This document shows positions 5,866-5,927 of a stretch of DNA of 5,927 bases, one piece after another. The notes beneath the pieces were generated by a model. The model did not search any database, was not told the DNA's origin, and saw nothing but the letters and a program-made list of their open reading frames with translations. Made by a program: the position numbers and the translations under genes. Each line of letters begins with the position of its first letter. The stretch's first letter is position 1. Origin of the DNA: DSM-111022 sp043424535 (GTDB lineage Bacteria; Bacillota; Bacilli; Lactobacillales; Aerococcaceae); NCBI GenBank assembly GCA_043424535.1, contig JBHWOV010000054.1, positions 1 to 5,927 on the forward strand, read 5' to 3'.

Positions 5866-5901
5866 ATGCCTTGCAATTCGTGTGAACAGCAAGGCTCATG
5901 A
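5866..5901 (+). CDS. Possible 11-codon micro-ORF with a CxxC motif
   Basis: The frame encodes MPCNSCEQQGS and stops at TGA (5899-5901). It is preceded by AAAAGGTG, whose AGGTG (5854-5858) complements the anti-Shine-Dalgarno and lies 7 nt before the ATG. The peptide holds two Cys in a CxxC arrangement. Its stop overlaps the ATG of another frame that continues to the window end (shared ATGA), as in translationally coupled gene pairs. It could be a leader peptide, a tiny metal-binding peptide or chance. I do not recognise it. Confidence 0.35.
   Translation: MPCNSCEQQGS
5868..5895. repeat. Inverted repeat with a 14-nt loop inside the micro-ORF
   Basis: GCCTTGC (5868-5874) and GCAAGGC (5889-5895) are perfect inverted copies, GC-rich within an otherwise AT-rich intergenic region. 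Neither side is followed by a proper U run, so it does not look like a terminator. The right arm contains the AAGG that precedes the ATG at 5898, so the hairpin could mask that start in RNA (inference). Confidence 0.5.
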
Positions 5902-5927
5902 ATTTTAAAACAAATCAAATTTACATT
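5898..5927 (+). CDS. Possible start of a gene running off the window
   Basis: From the ATG at 5898 the frame is open for the remaining ten codons (MNFKTNQIYI). The start shares ATGA with the stop of the micro-ORF. A short AAGG (5891-5894) lies only 3 nt upstream, so initiation might depend on coupling to the micro-ORF. Ten codons are too few to judge function or even reality. Confidence 0.3.
   Translation, partial: MNFKTNQIYI

Overview
The window looks like chromosomal DNA from a low-GC Gram-positive bacterium (Bacillota). The evidence is AT-rich codon choice, strong AGGAGG-type ribosome binding sites, compact operons closed by stem-loop/U-run terminators, and a gene set typical of that phylum (DegV, DUF4298, YdhK, PepSY proteins, DUF5058). 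Two very acidic, Ser/Glu-rich secreted proteins would fit a lactic-acid-bacteria relative such as Aerococcaceae, but that placement is a guess. I see no phage, IS, CRISPR, tRNA or rRNA sequence.

Layout. Bases 1-2529 (+) hold an operon of three tightly spaced genes: the 3' part of an M20 (ArgE/DapE) metallo-deacylase, a DUF5058 membrane protein, and a second multi-pass membrane protein. Both junctions are 12 nt with near-perfect Shine-Dalgarno sites, and a long stem-loop terminator follows. Bases 2697-3356 (+) hold a single secreted YdhK/DUF1541 protein with its own terminator. Bases 3507-4711 (+) hold a two-gene unit of a DegV-family fatty-acid-binding protein and a DUF4298 protein. A terminator that should work in both directions separates it from a convergent gene at 4788-5768 (-), a secreted protein with two PepSY-like domains. 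The last ~110 bases hold that gene's promoter and, on the + strand, a possible divergent unit that starts with an 11-codon Cys-containing micro-ORF overlapping a reading frame that runs off the window.

How the genes may work together. The first operon reads as a small-molecule scavenging cassette: two membrane proteins that could form a transporter, and a cytoplasmic hydrolase that would cleave the imported amide or dipeptide (inference). DegV/FakB proteins present fatty acids to a kinase for phospholipid synthesis; the DUF4298 partner is of unknown function. The YdhK and PepSY proteins belong to unrelated families but carry nearly the same Ser/Glu-rich start of the mature protein and similar acidic tails, which suggests a common cell-surface style or role.

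No clearly new defence or mobile system is visible. The points most worth a second look are the M20/DUF5058/partner cassette and the micro-ORF with its overlapping hairpin at the right edge.
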